NCBI GenBank assembly: GCA_963749535.1
Contig: CAVVNF010000032.1
Location: 1-57,396, forward strand
Reading direction: 5' to 3'
Origin: Chersky-299 sp963749535
GTDB taxonomy: Bacteria; Actinomycetota; Thermoleophilia; RBG-16-64-13
DNA: 57,396 nt
Shown here: one piece after another, positions 28,152-37,047 of the stretch
Position numbering within the stretch: position 1 is the first letter of the stretch
Layout of the letters: each line of letters starts with the position of its first letter
Made by a program: the position numbers and the translations under genes
The notes under the pieces: model-generated
The model's input: the letters and a program-made list of their open reading frames with translations, nothing else
What the model was told of the DNA's origin: nothing
Databases searched by the model: none

Positions 28152-29255
28152 TCAGACCAGGTTCTCGGGGTTCAATCCCTCGAGCTCGGGGAGCATGAAG
28201 CGCCCGTCCTTGCGTACGAGAACGCCGTCGAACCACACTTCGCCTCCGCCCCAGGACGGTGTCTGGATGACTACCAGGTCCCAGTGGACGCTCGAACGGT
28301 TGCCGTTGTCCGCCTCTTCGTAGGCCCGGCCGGGGGTCAAATGGAGACTCCCGGCGATCTTCTCGTCGTACAGGATATCTTTCGTAGGACGTTCGATGAG
28401 GGGATTCACCCCGAACGCAAACTCGCCCAGATAACGCGCGCCCTCGTCGGTGTCCAACACCTGGTTGAGTCGTTCCCTTTCGCTCCCGTCGGCATCGACG
28501 ATCCGTCCCTCTTTGAGAGTCAGGCATACGCGGTCGTGCGTGACCCCGTCATGAAGGGAGGAGGTGTTGAAGGTCACGGTGCCGTTGACCGACACTTTGA
28601 CCGGCGCCGTGAACACTTCGCCGTCGGGGACGTTGCACTCACCGGCCGCCTTGATGGCCGGGATGCCGGCTATGGAGAAGCTGAGATCCGTGCCGGGCCC
28701 GATGATCCGCACGGCGTCGGTGTGGGCCATGAGCTCGACCAGTGGATCCATGGCCCGGCTCATTCTCGAGTAATCGATGGAGCAGACCGCGAAACAGAAG
28801 TCCTCGAAGGCCTCGGTCGACATTCCCGCGGCCTGTGCGGCCGACGGCGTGGGAAACCGCATGGTGCACCACTTCTTCTTCAACAACTCGTCCCAATACG
28901 GCTCAGAGGCACGGCGGTAGGCTTCCATCGTCTTGGCGGGAACGTCCACAAGCTCGGACGCGTTGTCACCCGCGTGCACGAAGAGATGAGCGTCGGTGTC
29001 GTCCAGCTTGCGCAGATTCCACGCTGTCCGCGTCTCCAACATCTTTCGATCAGCCCCGAGAAGCCACCCTCGGTGCAGTCGAGAATCGTGCAGCTCCAGA
29101 AACGGCTGCGCCCCGCGTTTGTACGCCTCGCTCATGAGCGCCAGCAGGAGATCCGACGAGCCCACCTCACCCTCCAAGAGCAGCCGCTGACCAGACTGCA
29201 GGTTCAGCGAGTAGTCGAGGAGGTTATGGGCGAGGATCTCGATGCGCGGGTCCAT
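28152..29255 (-). CDS. M29-family aminopeptidase (AmpS-like)
   Basis: Cytoplasmic dinuclear metallo-aminopeptidase, 367 residues, ATG 29255. Likely metal ligands seen: Glu in AGECNVPDGEVFTAPV, Glu in YLGEFAFGVN, His in GSLHLTPGRAYEEADNGN, and His/Asp in SSVHWDLVV, in the order of thermophilic AmpS/AmpT enzymes. Intact. Stands alone; the flanking spacers 28038-28151 and 29256-29391 show only GC-rich short repeats (GGGCT/GCCCGGGC) and no gene. Confidence 0.9.
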   Translation of the reverse strand: MDPRIEILAHNLLDYSLNLQSGQRLLLEGEVGSSDLLLALMSEAYKRGAQPFLELHDSRLHRGWLLGADRKMLETRTAWNLRKLDDTDAHLFVHAGDNASELVDVPAKTMEAYRRASEPYWDELLKKKWCTMRFPTPSAAQAAGMSTEAFEDFCFAVCSIDYSRMSRAMDPLVELMAHTDAVRIIGPGTDLSFSIAGIPAIKAAGECNVPDGEVFTAPVKVSVNGTVTFNTSSLHDGVTHDRVCLTLKEGRIVDADGSERERLNQVLDTDEGARYLGEFAFGVNPLIERPTKDILYDEKIAGSLHLTPGRAYEEADNGNRSSVHWDLVVIQTPSWGGGEVWFDGVLVRKDGRFMLPELEGLNPENLV

Positions 29256-29391
29256 CTGGGTCTCCCTGTTGGCGGTTTACGTTTTGGTAGATTAGCGCGA
29301 ATCCGGCCACTTCACGATGGGAGCCTTTCGCCGCATGTACGGACCGTCCAGCGTGGAGCCCCCAGAGGACTCGGATCCCTCCCGGCTCCTC

Positions 29392-29637
29392 CTAGCTCTC
29401 CGAGTCATCGCCCCGGCCGGACGGGCCGGCCGGGGCCGACGGCGGGTCTGCCGCCTTATGTGACGACCCGGCAGGAGCTTGGGGCGGTCTGGCACTTTTC
29501 CTCTTCTGGACCGCCTCTCGGAGGACGTACTCGATCTGGCCGTTCACACTGCGCAGCTCGTCAGCCGCCCAGGCCTCGAGGTCGGCCCATAGACGTGGGT
29601 CGATCCGCAGCAGGAATTGTTTGCGACCAGTCACCAC
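29392..29637 (-). CDS. Arc-type ribbon-helix-helix protein
   Basis: 81 residues with an N-terminal RHH fold: beta strand RKQFLLRIDP, then helices LWADLEAWAADEL and VNGQIEYVLREAVQKRK, followed by a disordered Pro/Ala/Ser tail. Likely a dimeric DNA binder. It follows directly the remains of an SPFH gene; pairing of an Arc-like protein with an SPFH protein is common in actinobacteria as I recall it, which supports an original two-gene unit. Confidence 0.72.
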   Translation of the reverse strand: MVTGRKQFLLRIDPRLWADLEAWAADELRSVNGQIEYVLREAVQKRKSARPPQAPAGSSHKAADPPSAPAGPSGRGDDSES

Positions 29638-29644
29638 GCAGTCG

Positions 29645-30064
29645 CTAGTTGTAGAGCGTGCCCGTATTGACCACGGGGTGGACCTCCGCTTCGCCGCACG
29701 GGACCACCATGAGATTGCTGATCATGGCGGCCTTTTGCTCGGGATCGAAGTCGATGACCCCTTTCTCGGAGAGATCGTGCAGGGCCATTTCGACCATGCT
29801 GACGGCGCCGTGAACGATCTTCGTGCGGGCATCGATGACAGCCTCCGCCTGCTGCCGCCTCAGCCTGCCTGGGCGATCTCGGGGGCGTAGGCAAGGTGAG
29901 TGAGACGAGCCTCCTCAACTACGACACCGGCCCGGGCCAACCGCTCTCCCAGTTCGTTCTTGAGAGCCGGCCACCACCAAGACGATCGTGGCGGCCCACA
30001 TGCCCCAGCCGCTGGGTCTGTCGACCTCTCGCTCCTTGTTCGGTGTCAATGTCTGCCCTTCCAC
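29645..30064 (-). pseudogene. SPFH/Band-7 (slipin-like) gene with large internal deletion
   Basis: GTG 30064 after AGGAGG begins TLTPNKEREVDRPSGW followed by a hydrophobic helix start (MWAATIVLVVAG), as in SPFH proteins. The sequence then jumps, in another frame, to NELGERLARAGVVVEEARL and THLAYAPEIAQA. One more frame change leads to RRQQAEAVIDARTKIVHGA and the C-terminus NTGTLYN. About 150 residues of the SPFH core are absent. A deletion of that size is not an indel error of the kind seen elsewhere in the window, unless reads were collapsed across it. Confidence 0.62.
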
Positions 30065-30122
30065 CGTTCCTCCTTGTCTCTGCCCGCTCGTCGCAGGGCT
30101 CGCCCGTACTCTTTGTAAACGA

Positions 30123-30902
30123 CTACTCCCATCGGAACAGCCTCACGGCCGCGACGCCGAAGATGGCTGCGTACGCCACCAGCACCGCGAGCGCCGTGGC
30201 TGGGGGGAAACTTCCCTGCATAGAGGCCTGCAGGGCCTGGACCGCCGCTCCGAGCGGCGTAAAACGACCGATATCGCGCAGAATGACCGGCATGACCTCT
30301 TGCGGGAACCAGAGGCCCGCGAAGAACATCATCGGGTAGAACAGCGCCGACCCGATCGCGCCCGCTGCCTGCGCACTCCGTGCGACCGCCGCCACCCACA
30401 GCCCCATGGCGAACAGCGCCACCGCCGTCAACACCAGTGACAGGATGAACCCCGGCACTTGTCTGGGCCCATGCACGCCAAAACCGGCCACCCCGATGAC
30501 GAAGATCAGAATGAGCGCCATGGCCGCCACGACAAGGTTGATGATCAGTTGCGCGCCGAGCAGCCACGAGGGCGGCACCGGGGTGGTGGACAGGCGCCGC
30601 AGCACGCCCTGTTCGCGGTAGCTGGCAAGCGGTGCCGTCAGGCCGATGAGAGCCAGAATGGCCACGACGAACACGATCAGGATGGGGACGTAGATACTCA
30701 GATAGGTGAGTCCGCCCAGCGCGGGGCTCGGCTTCCTGAACGCCGGGATGCTCGCGAAGATCACGAGTAGGAGCACGGGAAACCCCAGTCCGTAGATCAA
30801 TCCTAGGGGTTGCCGCCACGAGAGCTTTGCTTCCGTCAGCAGCAGCTTCCAAAAGGCCCGGCCGGGCGCGCCGTGATGGATCCTCAACCGATGCGCCCTC
30901 AT
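30123..30902 (-). CDS. ABC-2 type exporter permease (DrrB-like)
   Basis: 259 residues with six hydrophobic segments, including LGLIYGLGFPVLLLVIFASI, a YREQGVLRRLSTTPVPPSWL coupling segment and SALFYPMMFFAGLWFPQEVM, typical of DrrB/NodJ-like ABC-2 permeases. The ATG overlaps the ATPase stop as ATGA. Forms an export pump with the upstream ATPase; the substrate (drug, lipid or polyketide) is unknown. Confidence 0.88.
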   Translation of the reverse strand: MRAHRLRIHHGAPGRAFWKLLLTEAKLSWRQPLGLIYGLGFPVLLLVIFASIPAFRKPSPALGGLTYLSIYVPILIVFVVAILALIGLTAPLASYREQGVLRRLSTTPVPPSWLLGAQLIINLVVAAMALILIFVIGVAGFGVHGPRQVPGFILSLVLTAVALFAMGLWVAAVARSAQAAGAIGSALFYPMMFFAGLWFPQEVMPVILRDIGRFTPLGAAVQALQASMQGSFPPATALAVLVAYAAIFGVAAVRLFRWE

Positions 30903-31828
30903 GGCTGGCCCCGTCGATTCCTCTCGCGGAGCCCACGTCCGGTGAGCTCGACGAAAGCATCCTCGAGAGTCGCACTCTCGAGTTCCACGTCTTCGGCCGT
31001 GACTCCGATACGATCGAGTGTCAGGATGACGGCGTTCACGAGATCACCGCTCCCGCGCACCGTGACGCTTTCGCCGTGGCGTTCCACCCCCCGCACCTCG
31101 GGAAGGTCGGTCAGCACACGATCGTCGAAGGCGGCGGACGGTACGAAGCGAACGCGTTTGCTGCCGGCGACGAGGTCCGCGAGACCCTTCGGGCTGTCAA
31201 GGGCGACGATCCGCCCCAAGTCGAAGAGGGCCACACGATCGCACAACCGCTCCGCCTCCTCCATCGAGTGAGTGACCAGCACGATCGTGACGCCGCTGTC
31301 CCGCACCCCCTCGATCAACCGCCAGGTATCGCGTCGCGCCTGCGGGTCGAGCCCGGTGGTCAGCTCATCCAGAACGGCGATCTTCGGGCGGCCGATGAGT
31401 GCCAGCGCGATCGAGAGCCGTTGCTTCTGTCCCCCCGAAAGCTTCTTGAAGTAGGTGTCGCACTTGTCGGCCAGCCCCAGACGGTCTATCAGTTGATCGG
31501 CATCCGCGGCTTCACGGTAGAAGGAGCCGTACAGATCGAGAGCCTCACGCACCTTGAGCTTGGCTTGGAGCGCACTCTCCTGCAGTTGCACTCCCACGTT
31601 TTCGCGCAGCTCAACGCGGTCTGTTTGCGGATCGAGTCCGATCACGCGGATAGTGCCGGCATCGGGCAGGCGAAGCCCGACTACGCACTCGACCGTGGTG
31701 GTCTTCCCGGCGCCGTTCGGGCCGAGGATCCCGAAGATCTCCCCTTCTTCCACCGCGAAAGATGCGTCGTCAACAGCGACGGTCTTGCCGTAGGTCTTTC
31801 GGAGGTGATCGACTTCAATGATGCTCAT
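30899..31828 (-). CDS. ABC exporter ATP-binding protein (DrrA-like)
   Basis: Walker A GPNGAGKTTTVE, Q-loop VGVQLQES, signature LSGGQKQRLS, Walker B IAVLDELTTGLDPQ and switch His in LVTHSMEEAE. I start at ATG 31828 (MSIIEVDHLRKTYGKT) preceded by GGAGATGG; the frame is open to 31900. A C-terminal domain (RVRFVPSAAFDDRVLTDL onward) is typical of DrrA. The Walker B Glu-Leu (DELTTG rather than DEPTTG) is a small variation. Operon with the permease. Confidence 0.9.
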   Translation of the reverse strand: MSIIEVDHLRKTYGKTVAVDDASFAVEEGEIFGILGPNGAGKTTTVECVVGLRLPDAGTIRVIGLDPQTDRVELRENVGVQLQESALQAKLKVREALDLYGSFYREAADADQLIDRLGLADKCDTYFKKLSGGQKQRLSIALALIGRPKIAVLDELTTGLDPQARRDTWRLIEGVRDSGVTIVLVTHSMEEAERLCDRVALFDLGRIVALDSPKGLADLVAGSKRVRFVPSAAFDDRVLTDLPEVRGVERHGESVTVRGSGDLVNAVILTLDRIGVTAEDVELESATLEDAFVELTGRGLRERNRRGQP

Positions 31829-31902
31829 CGAATCCATCTCCACTATGGGCGAACCCATGAACGGCGCGGTTCTCAAAACCAGCGAGATTCCAACCGTCAA
31901 GA

Positions 31903-31914
31903 ATTAATATTAAT
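31903..31914. promoter_or_regulatory. AT-rich palindrome in a divergent promoter region
   Basis: Perfect 12-bp palindrome ATTAATATTAAT inside an AT-rich island (about 31898-31940) of the spacer between the minus-strand ABC exporter and the plus-strand peptide importer. A TTGACG hexamer lies just beyond it on the minus strand. A regulator site for either unit is plausible; no regulator gene is adjacent. Confidence 0.45.
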
Positions 31915-32179
31915 CTGATATCTTTTTGAAATCAATGGCTCGGGCTGAACCCCTGCCAGGAGATCTCCGGACCCCTCAGCGTCATAGAGAGCGATCGGTG
32001 GTCGGACTGCCGCTCCGTTAAGTCACGGCCCGACTGGGTCAGAACGCCGCTTGCCAGGCTGAAACAAGTCTCCGCCGGGTTTGGAGTGGTGTGGGCGGGG
32101 GAAGCCCCCTAGCAGGACCAGGGGACCGAGACACCGAAAAGGATCACTGCTCATCCACTCGCCTATTCAGGAGGAGACA

Positions 32180-33793
32180 GTGCGCAGATCTGCCGTGAAC
32201 GCTCCCCATCTTGCCAGGAAGAGGCTCAAGACCACGCTCCTCATCGTTTGTTTGGTGGCGCTGGCTCTGACTGTGTCGCTCCTAGCGAGCTGCGGTGGTG
32301 GGGGAACCACAAGCACGACCGGCGCGGGAGGGCAGACGGGGTTCAAGACAGGTGGCACCATGAGTGTCGCCGTCCAAGCCCCCACCAACCGCGACCCAGC
32401 ATTCAGCAGCACCAGCCCGGATATCTTGTTGAACCGCCAGCTCTATGACTGGCTCGTGGAACTCGACAACAACAACAAGCCTCAGCCGGGCCTGGCGACG
32501 GCATGGACGTCCCCCGACGGAAAGGTCTGGACGTTCGAGATCCGGTCAGGTGTCAAGTTCAGCGACGGATCGACGCTGACCCCGGAGGATATCGTCTATA
32601 CCTTCAACCGGCTGCGTGATCCCAAGGTCGGCTCGCCGGACGTGAGCCTCTACGCCAACGTTACCAACGTCAAGGCCACCGACGCGACCCATGTACAGTT
32701 CACGCTCAAAGATCCCAACCCGGAATTCCCCAGCGACGTTGCGGACTATCACGCGGCAATCCTTTCGCATAGCGTGGCCGATCCGGCAAAGACGACTGTG
32801 GGGACGGGTCCTTTCAAGCTCATCTCGTATGCCGCGGAAGACCGGGCTGTGCTCGCGAAGAACCCCGATTACTGGATGAAAGACGCTCAAGGACGCCGGC
32901 TGCCTTATCTGGATACGCTGCAGTTCATCTTCACTCCGGACCTCGCCAGCCAGGTGACCGCGCTGCAGGGCAACCAGGTGCAGTTCGTGCTCGGGCTCAC
33001 CGCTGAGCTCGCCGCGACGGTGAAGACCGATTCGAAGCTCAAGCTGCTCACGGGCCCTCCCAACGCGTTCCACTACGTGATCCACATGCGCTCCGACGCG
33101 GGGCACCCGGCGTCCAACGTTCTCTTGCGACAGGCCCTCCAGCTTGGCACGGACCATCAGAATCTCATCGACCAGGTGCGGCCCGGTCTCGCGGTCGTCG
33201 GGAATGGCACACCGGTCGGACCAGCGTTTACTGACTACTATCTGAATCAGCCGCCGGTCTACGACCCAGTGAAGGCCAAGCAGCTACTGACTCAGGCGGG
33301 CTATCCCAACGGTCTTGACATCACGCTCTATGCCCAGCAGGCGCTCGAGGTGCCGGCGATCGCTACGGTTTGGCAAGCGCAGATGGCCAAGATCAACGTG
33401 CGGGTGCACATCCAGACTGAGCCGCCCAACGTCTACTACGGCGATGGCGACGGCAGTTGGCTCAAAGTCGACTTCGGCATAACCGAATGGGCTTCGCGTC
33501 CCACCCCTGTCACGTACTTCAACGTGGCCTATGTAACCGGCGCCGCGTACAACGAGTCGCACTGGAGCGACCCCCAGTTCGACGCGCTTGTCAAGCAGAT
33601 CAACACAGAGCTCGACCTGACCAAGCGCGTGCAGCTCTACCATGAGGCGCAGACCATTCTCATCGAGCGTGGCCCGGTGATCGTGCCGTTCTTCGAGACG
33701 GCCGCCGCCGGCGTCTCGACGGCTATCGACGGCATCTCTCTGGCCCCCGACTGGGCTCGGACGACATTGCGGACGGCCCACTTCACTAGGTGA
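32180..33793 (+). CDS. Peptide/nickel-type ABC transporter substrate-binding lipoprotein
   Basis: Family 5 extracellular solute-binding protein (DppA/OppA type), 537 residues. GTG 32180 with AGGAGG 6 bases upstream. Signal peptide with lipobox LLASCGGGG, then the family core: GTMSVAVQAPTNRDPAF, the signature region DGSTLTPEDIVYTFNRLRD, GTGPFKLISY and a long C-terminal lobe. First gene of a five-component importer operon; its stop overlaps the permease start by 4 bases (GTGATAG). Confidence 0.9.
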   Translation: MRRSAVNAPHLARKRLKTTLLIVCLVALALTVSLLASCGGGGTTSTTGAGGQTGFKTGGTMSVAVQAPTNRDPAFSSTSPDILLNRQLYDWLVELDNNNKPQPGLATAWTSPDGKVWTFEIRSGVKFSDGSTLTPEDIVYTFNRLRDPKVGSPDVSLYANVTNVKATDATHVQFTLKDPNPEFPSDVADYHAAILSHSVADPAKTTVGTGPFKLISYAAEDRAVLAKNPDYWMKDAQGRRLPYLDTLQFIFTPDLASQVTALQGNQVQFVLGLTAELAATVKTDSKLKLLTGPPNAFHYVIHMRSDAGHPASNVLLRQALQLGTDHQNLIDQVRPGLAVVGNGTPVGPAFTDYYLNQPPVYDPVKAKQLLTQAGYPNGLDITLYAQQALEVPAIATVWQAQMAKINVRVHIQTEPPNVYYGDGDGSWLKVDFGITEWASRPTPVTYFNVAYVTGAAYNESHWSDPQFDALVKQINTELDLTKRVQLYHEAQTILIERGPVIVPFFETAAAGVSTAIDGISLAPDWARTTLRTAHFTR

Positions 33794-34863
33794 TAGCCGC
33801 CGCGCAGGACGCTCACCCACACCGGCAAAGACGAGCCGGCGTCTACTGGCGCCGGCTCCGTCGCCATCCCGCGGCCCTGGTGGGCACGATAGTCTTCGCC
33901 CTCTTCCTACTCATGGCGATCTTCGGCCCGTTGGTGGCCCCGTACAACTACACGGCGCAGAATGCCGCCGCACGGCTGCAGGGTCCTTCTCTGCATCACC
34001 TCATGGGAACGGACAATTTCGGGCGCGATGTGTTCAGCAGAGTCCTGGCCGGCACCCGGCAGGTGGTGGTCCTGGGTGGAGCCGGCACGCTGCTTGCGGC
34101 GCTCATCGGCACCTCTCTCGGCCTTCTTGCGGGCTACGCCGGGCGGTTCTGGGAGGACATCATCATGCGCATCCTCGACGTGCTGCTCGCCTTCCCGTCT
34201 CTCCTCCTAGCCATGGTGATCTTGGCCACGATCGGCCCCTCCAAGTTCAACCTGATCCTCGTTATCACTTTCGTCTACATCCCGATGTTCGCGCGCATCA
34301 CCCGCAGCGTGGTCTTAGATCTACGCACGCGAGAATTCATAGAGGCAGCGCGATTACGTGGTGAACGACGGTCTTACATACTCTTCCGCGAGATGCTGCC
34401 CAACGCGATGTCGCCGCTTCTGGTAGAGGGATCGATCCGTTTCTCCTACTCGATCTTCCTGGTGGCTTCGCTCGGCTTTCTGGGTCTCGGAGTGCAGCCT
34501 CCATCGCCTGACTGGGGCCTGCAGGTGAACGAGGCACGCACGTTCTTCGACATCGCTCCGTGGATGCTGCTATTTCCGGCGGCGACCATCGCGGCGATGG
34601 TTATCTCTACGAGTCTCATGACGGACGGACTTCGCCATGTTCTGGGCTCATCCGGGGCGGCGGTGTCCACTGAGAAAGCCCTGGCGGTACGCCCGGGAGA
34701 GGGCGCGGGCACTTCGCCTGCCGTGGTGGGCGGCTCGGCCGCCGCCACGGGTCCGGCGCTAGGCGGCGTAGGCGGGGCCTCTCCAAGCCGGCGGGGCGCA
34801 GTCTCTCTAGGCGGGCGCGGTGCGTCGTCCTCAGACGGGCGCCAAAACCGCGCCGACGGGTGA
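33790..34863 (+). CDS. Peptide-type ABC importer permease, DppC-like, with long Gly/Ala tail
   Basis: 357 residues. Begins GTG 33790. N-terminal TM helix (LVGTIVFALFLLMAIFGPLV), MGTDNFGRDVFSRVLAGTR and the EAA loop EAARLRGERRSYILFREMLP that docks with the ATPase. Five or six helices end near residue 290, after which about 70 residues rich in Gly, Ala and Ser (GGSAAATGPALGGVGGASP) extend the protein, unusual for DppC. This tail could be a real extension or readthrough of an undetected shift. Confidence 0.88.
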   Translation: MIAAAQDAHPHRQRRAGVYWRRLRRHPAALVGTIVFALFLLMAIFGPLVAPYNYTAQNAAARLQGPSLHHLMGTDNFGRDVFSRVLAGTRQVVVLGGAGTLLAALIGTSLGLLAGYAGRFWEDIIMRILDVLLAFPSLLLAMVILATIGPSKFNLILVITFVYIPMFARITRSVVLDLRTREFIEAARLRGERRSYILFREMLPNAMSPLLVEGSIRFSYSIFLVASLGFLGLGVQPPSPDWGLQVNEARTFFDIAPWMLLFPAATIAAMVISTSLMTDGLRHVLGSSGAAVSTEKALAVRPGEGAGTSPAVVGGSAAATGPALGGVGGASPSRRGAVSLGGRGASSSDGRQNRADG

Positions 34864-34867
34864 GGCC

Positions 34868-37042
34868 GTGACCGACGCGCTTCAGATCAAGGGGCTCACG
34901 ATCTCCTATGCCACCGAGGCGGGGTCTCTTGAGGCGGTACGCGGGGCCACCCTCACGATCGGTCCCGGCGAGAGTCTCGGCCTCGTGGGCGAGTCGGGCT
35001 CGGGCAAGTCGACGCTCGCGCTGGGAGCGCTGAGATATCTTGCCGCGAACGGCCGGATCGAGAGCGGGAGCGTGCGTCTTGGCGAAACGGACCTCGGTTC
35101 CCTGCCCGCTCGGCGTCTGCGTGAGGTGTGGGGTTCGCGAGTGGGATTGGTAAGCCAGAATCCGCTGGGAGCCCTCAACCCTTCTTCGACCATCGGCCGC
35201 CAATTGGATGAAATGGGCAGACGCCACCTCAAGCTGGACCGTGGAGCTTCCCGACGCCTCACCCTGCAGATGCTCGACAAAGTGGCTATGCCGAACCCTC
35301 GCTCGGTGGTAAGCCTCTACCCCCATCAACTTTCGGGCGGCATGCTCCAGCGGTGCGCCCTTGCGATGGCCATGGTCACGCGGCCGGAGCTTCTGGTCCT
35401 AGACGAGCCCACCACGGCACTCGACGTCACGACGCAGGCTGTCGTTCTGGATCTGATCCAGGAGCTCAAGACCGAGTTCGGCTCGTCTATCCTCTACATC
35501 ACGCACGACCTCGGGGTCATCGCGCGCATCTGCGACCAGGTGGCAGTGATGTACGCGGGAGAGATCTTCGAGAGGGCACCGATCGGCGACCTTTTCGCGC
35601 ACCCTTTGCACCCGTATACGCTGAACCTTCTTGGTTGCATACCGCGGTTCGAACCGGCCGCCATGAAGAAAAAGCTGCTGACCATCCCCGGTTCGGTGCC
35701 CAGATTGGATGAGCTTCCGTACGGCTGCGTGTTCGCCCCCCGCTGCGGCCTGGCCGAGGACGCCTGCCGCGTCGCCCGGCCCCCGCTCGCCGAGAGGGAG
35801 CCCCGGCATCTCACCGCGTGCCGGCGTTGGGAGATCGTGCGGACGGCGGATGGTCGGCGGATAATCCTGGACTCTGCGAGCTCGGCCGACGTTGGACCCG
35901 GTGCCGAGCTCGTGGCGGCAGCCCCCGCGCCGGTCGAGGGCGCGGCGCCTGCGAAGGTCGCGCCTGGCGCGGGCCTCGAGGCCGTCCCCGCCGAGCCGGC
36001 TGAGACGGCGACACCTGCTCGTCACTTTCTGGAGACCAAAGACGTCAGTAAGGTCTTCCGCATCCGCGAGACGGGCCGCGGCCGGAGGCGAAGCAAGAAA
36101 GTACCGCTGCGCGCCGTCGACGGGGTGAGCTTTTGGAATGACGCCGGAGCAACCCTTGGGCTCGTCGGCGAAAGCGGCAGTGGTAAGACGACCCTGGCCC
36201 GAGTCGTCGTCGGTCTGGAGCCGGCTACCTCGGGAGATGTGGTGCTGGAAGGGACGAAGCTTCCTGCTTCCACTGCAGGGCGGGACCGTTCCGTCCTTCG
36301 CCGCATGCAAATGATCTTCCAGAATCCCGATGCGTCCCTGAACCCGCGGCACACCGTCGGGGAGGCCATCGCGCGGCCACTGAGAGTGCTGGGCCGGTTG
36401 GACGCCAAAGCTGCGCGGGAGCGGACCCTGCAGTTGCTGGCGGCTGTTCGTCTTGCTCCCACCTATTACGACCGGTATCCCAATGAGCTGAGTGGAGGAG
36501 AGAAGCAACGGGTGGCCATCGCCCGGGCGTTCGCCGTGGCTCCGGACCTCGTGATCTGTGACGAGCCCATCTCTTCGCTGGATGTCTCGGTGCAGGGCTC
36601 GCTCATGAACCTTCTGCTCGACCTGCAGAGCGAGGAAGGCACCTCCTACCTCTTCATATCGCACGACATGGCGGCCGTACAGCACCTGTCGGACCGCATC
36701 GCGGTAATGTACCTCGGCCACCTGATGGAGTTCGGAGAAGCCGCAAAAGTGCTGCGGCCTCCGTACCACCCCTACACGGAGGCCCTGCTGTCGGCCATCC
36801 CCGTGCCCGACCCTCGCATCCACCAGGATCCGATACGCCTGCGGGGAGGCGCTTCGCCAACGCTGGATATCCCATCGGGATGCCGGTTCCACCCACGCTG
36901 CCCCCGGTTCCTCGGACCCGTCTGCGTGGGAACTGAGCCGCCTTGGCGGCAAGGCGAGGGCGATCACGCTATCTACTGCCACATCCCTCTCGCAGAACTA
37001 GCCCGCGCCCAGGATTCCAGCTTCCGTCGAAAGGACGACTAA
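34868..37042 (+). CDS. Fused DppD-DppF-type dual ATPase of the peptide importer
   Basis: One 724-residue chain with two complete ABC ATPase domains. First: LVGESGSGKSTLALGALRY, signature LSGGMLQRC, LLVLDEPTTALDVT, YITHDLG, and the oligopeptide-transporter C-terminal zinc-like block (YGCVFAPRCGLAEDACR). A Pro/Ala/Glu linker follows. Second: LVGESGSGKTTLARVVVG, LSGGEKQRVAIARAF, LVICDEPISSLDVSVQG, FISHDMA, and SGCRFHPRCPRFLG. In most bacteria these are separate genes. GTG 34868 starts 4 bases after the DppC stop. Confidence 0.92.
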   Translation: MTDALQIKGLTISYATEAGSLEAVRGATLTIGPGESLGLVGESGSGKSTLALGALRYLAANGRIESGSVRLGETDLGSLPARRLREVWGSRVGLVSQNPLGALNPSSTIGRQLDEMGRRHLKLDRGASRRLTLQMLDKVAMPNPRSVVSLYPHQLSGGMLQRCALAMAMVTRPELLVLDEPTTALDVTTQAVVLDLIQELKTEFGSSILYITHDLGVIARICDQVAVMYAGEIFERAPIGDLFAHPLHPYTLNLLGCIPRFEPAAMKKKLLTIPGSVPRLDELPYGCVFAPRCGLAEDACRVARPPLAEREPRHLTACRRWEIVRTADGRRIILDSASSADVGPGAELVAAAPAPVEGAAPAKVAPGAGLEAVPAEPAETATPARHFLETKDVSKVFRIRETGRGRRRSKKVPLRAVDGVSFWNDAGATLGLVGESGSGKTTLARVVVGLEPATSGDVVLEGTKLPASTAGRDRSVLRRMQMIFQNPDASLNPRHTVGEAIARPLRVLGRLDAKAARERTLQLLAAVRLAPTYYDRYPNELSGGEKQRVAIARAFAVAPDLVICDEPISSLDVSVQGSLMNLLLDLQSEEGTSYLFISHDMAAVQHLSDRIAVMYLGHLMEFGEAAKVLRPPYHPYTEALLSAIPVPDPRIHQDPIRLRGGASPTLDIPSGCRFHPRCPRFLGPVCVGTEPPWRQGEGDHAIYCHIPLAELARAQDSSFRRKDD

Positions 37043-37047
37043 GCGAG

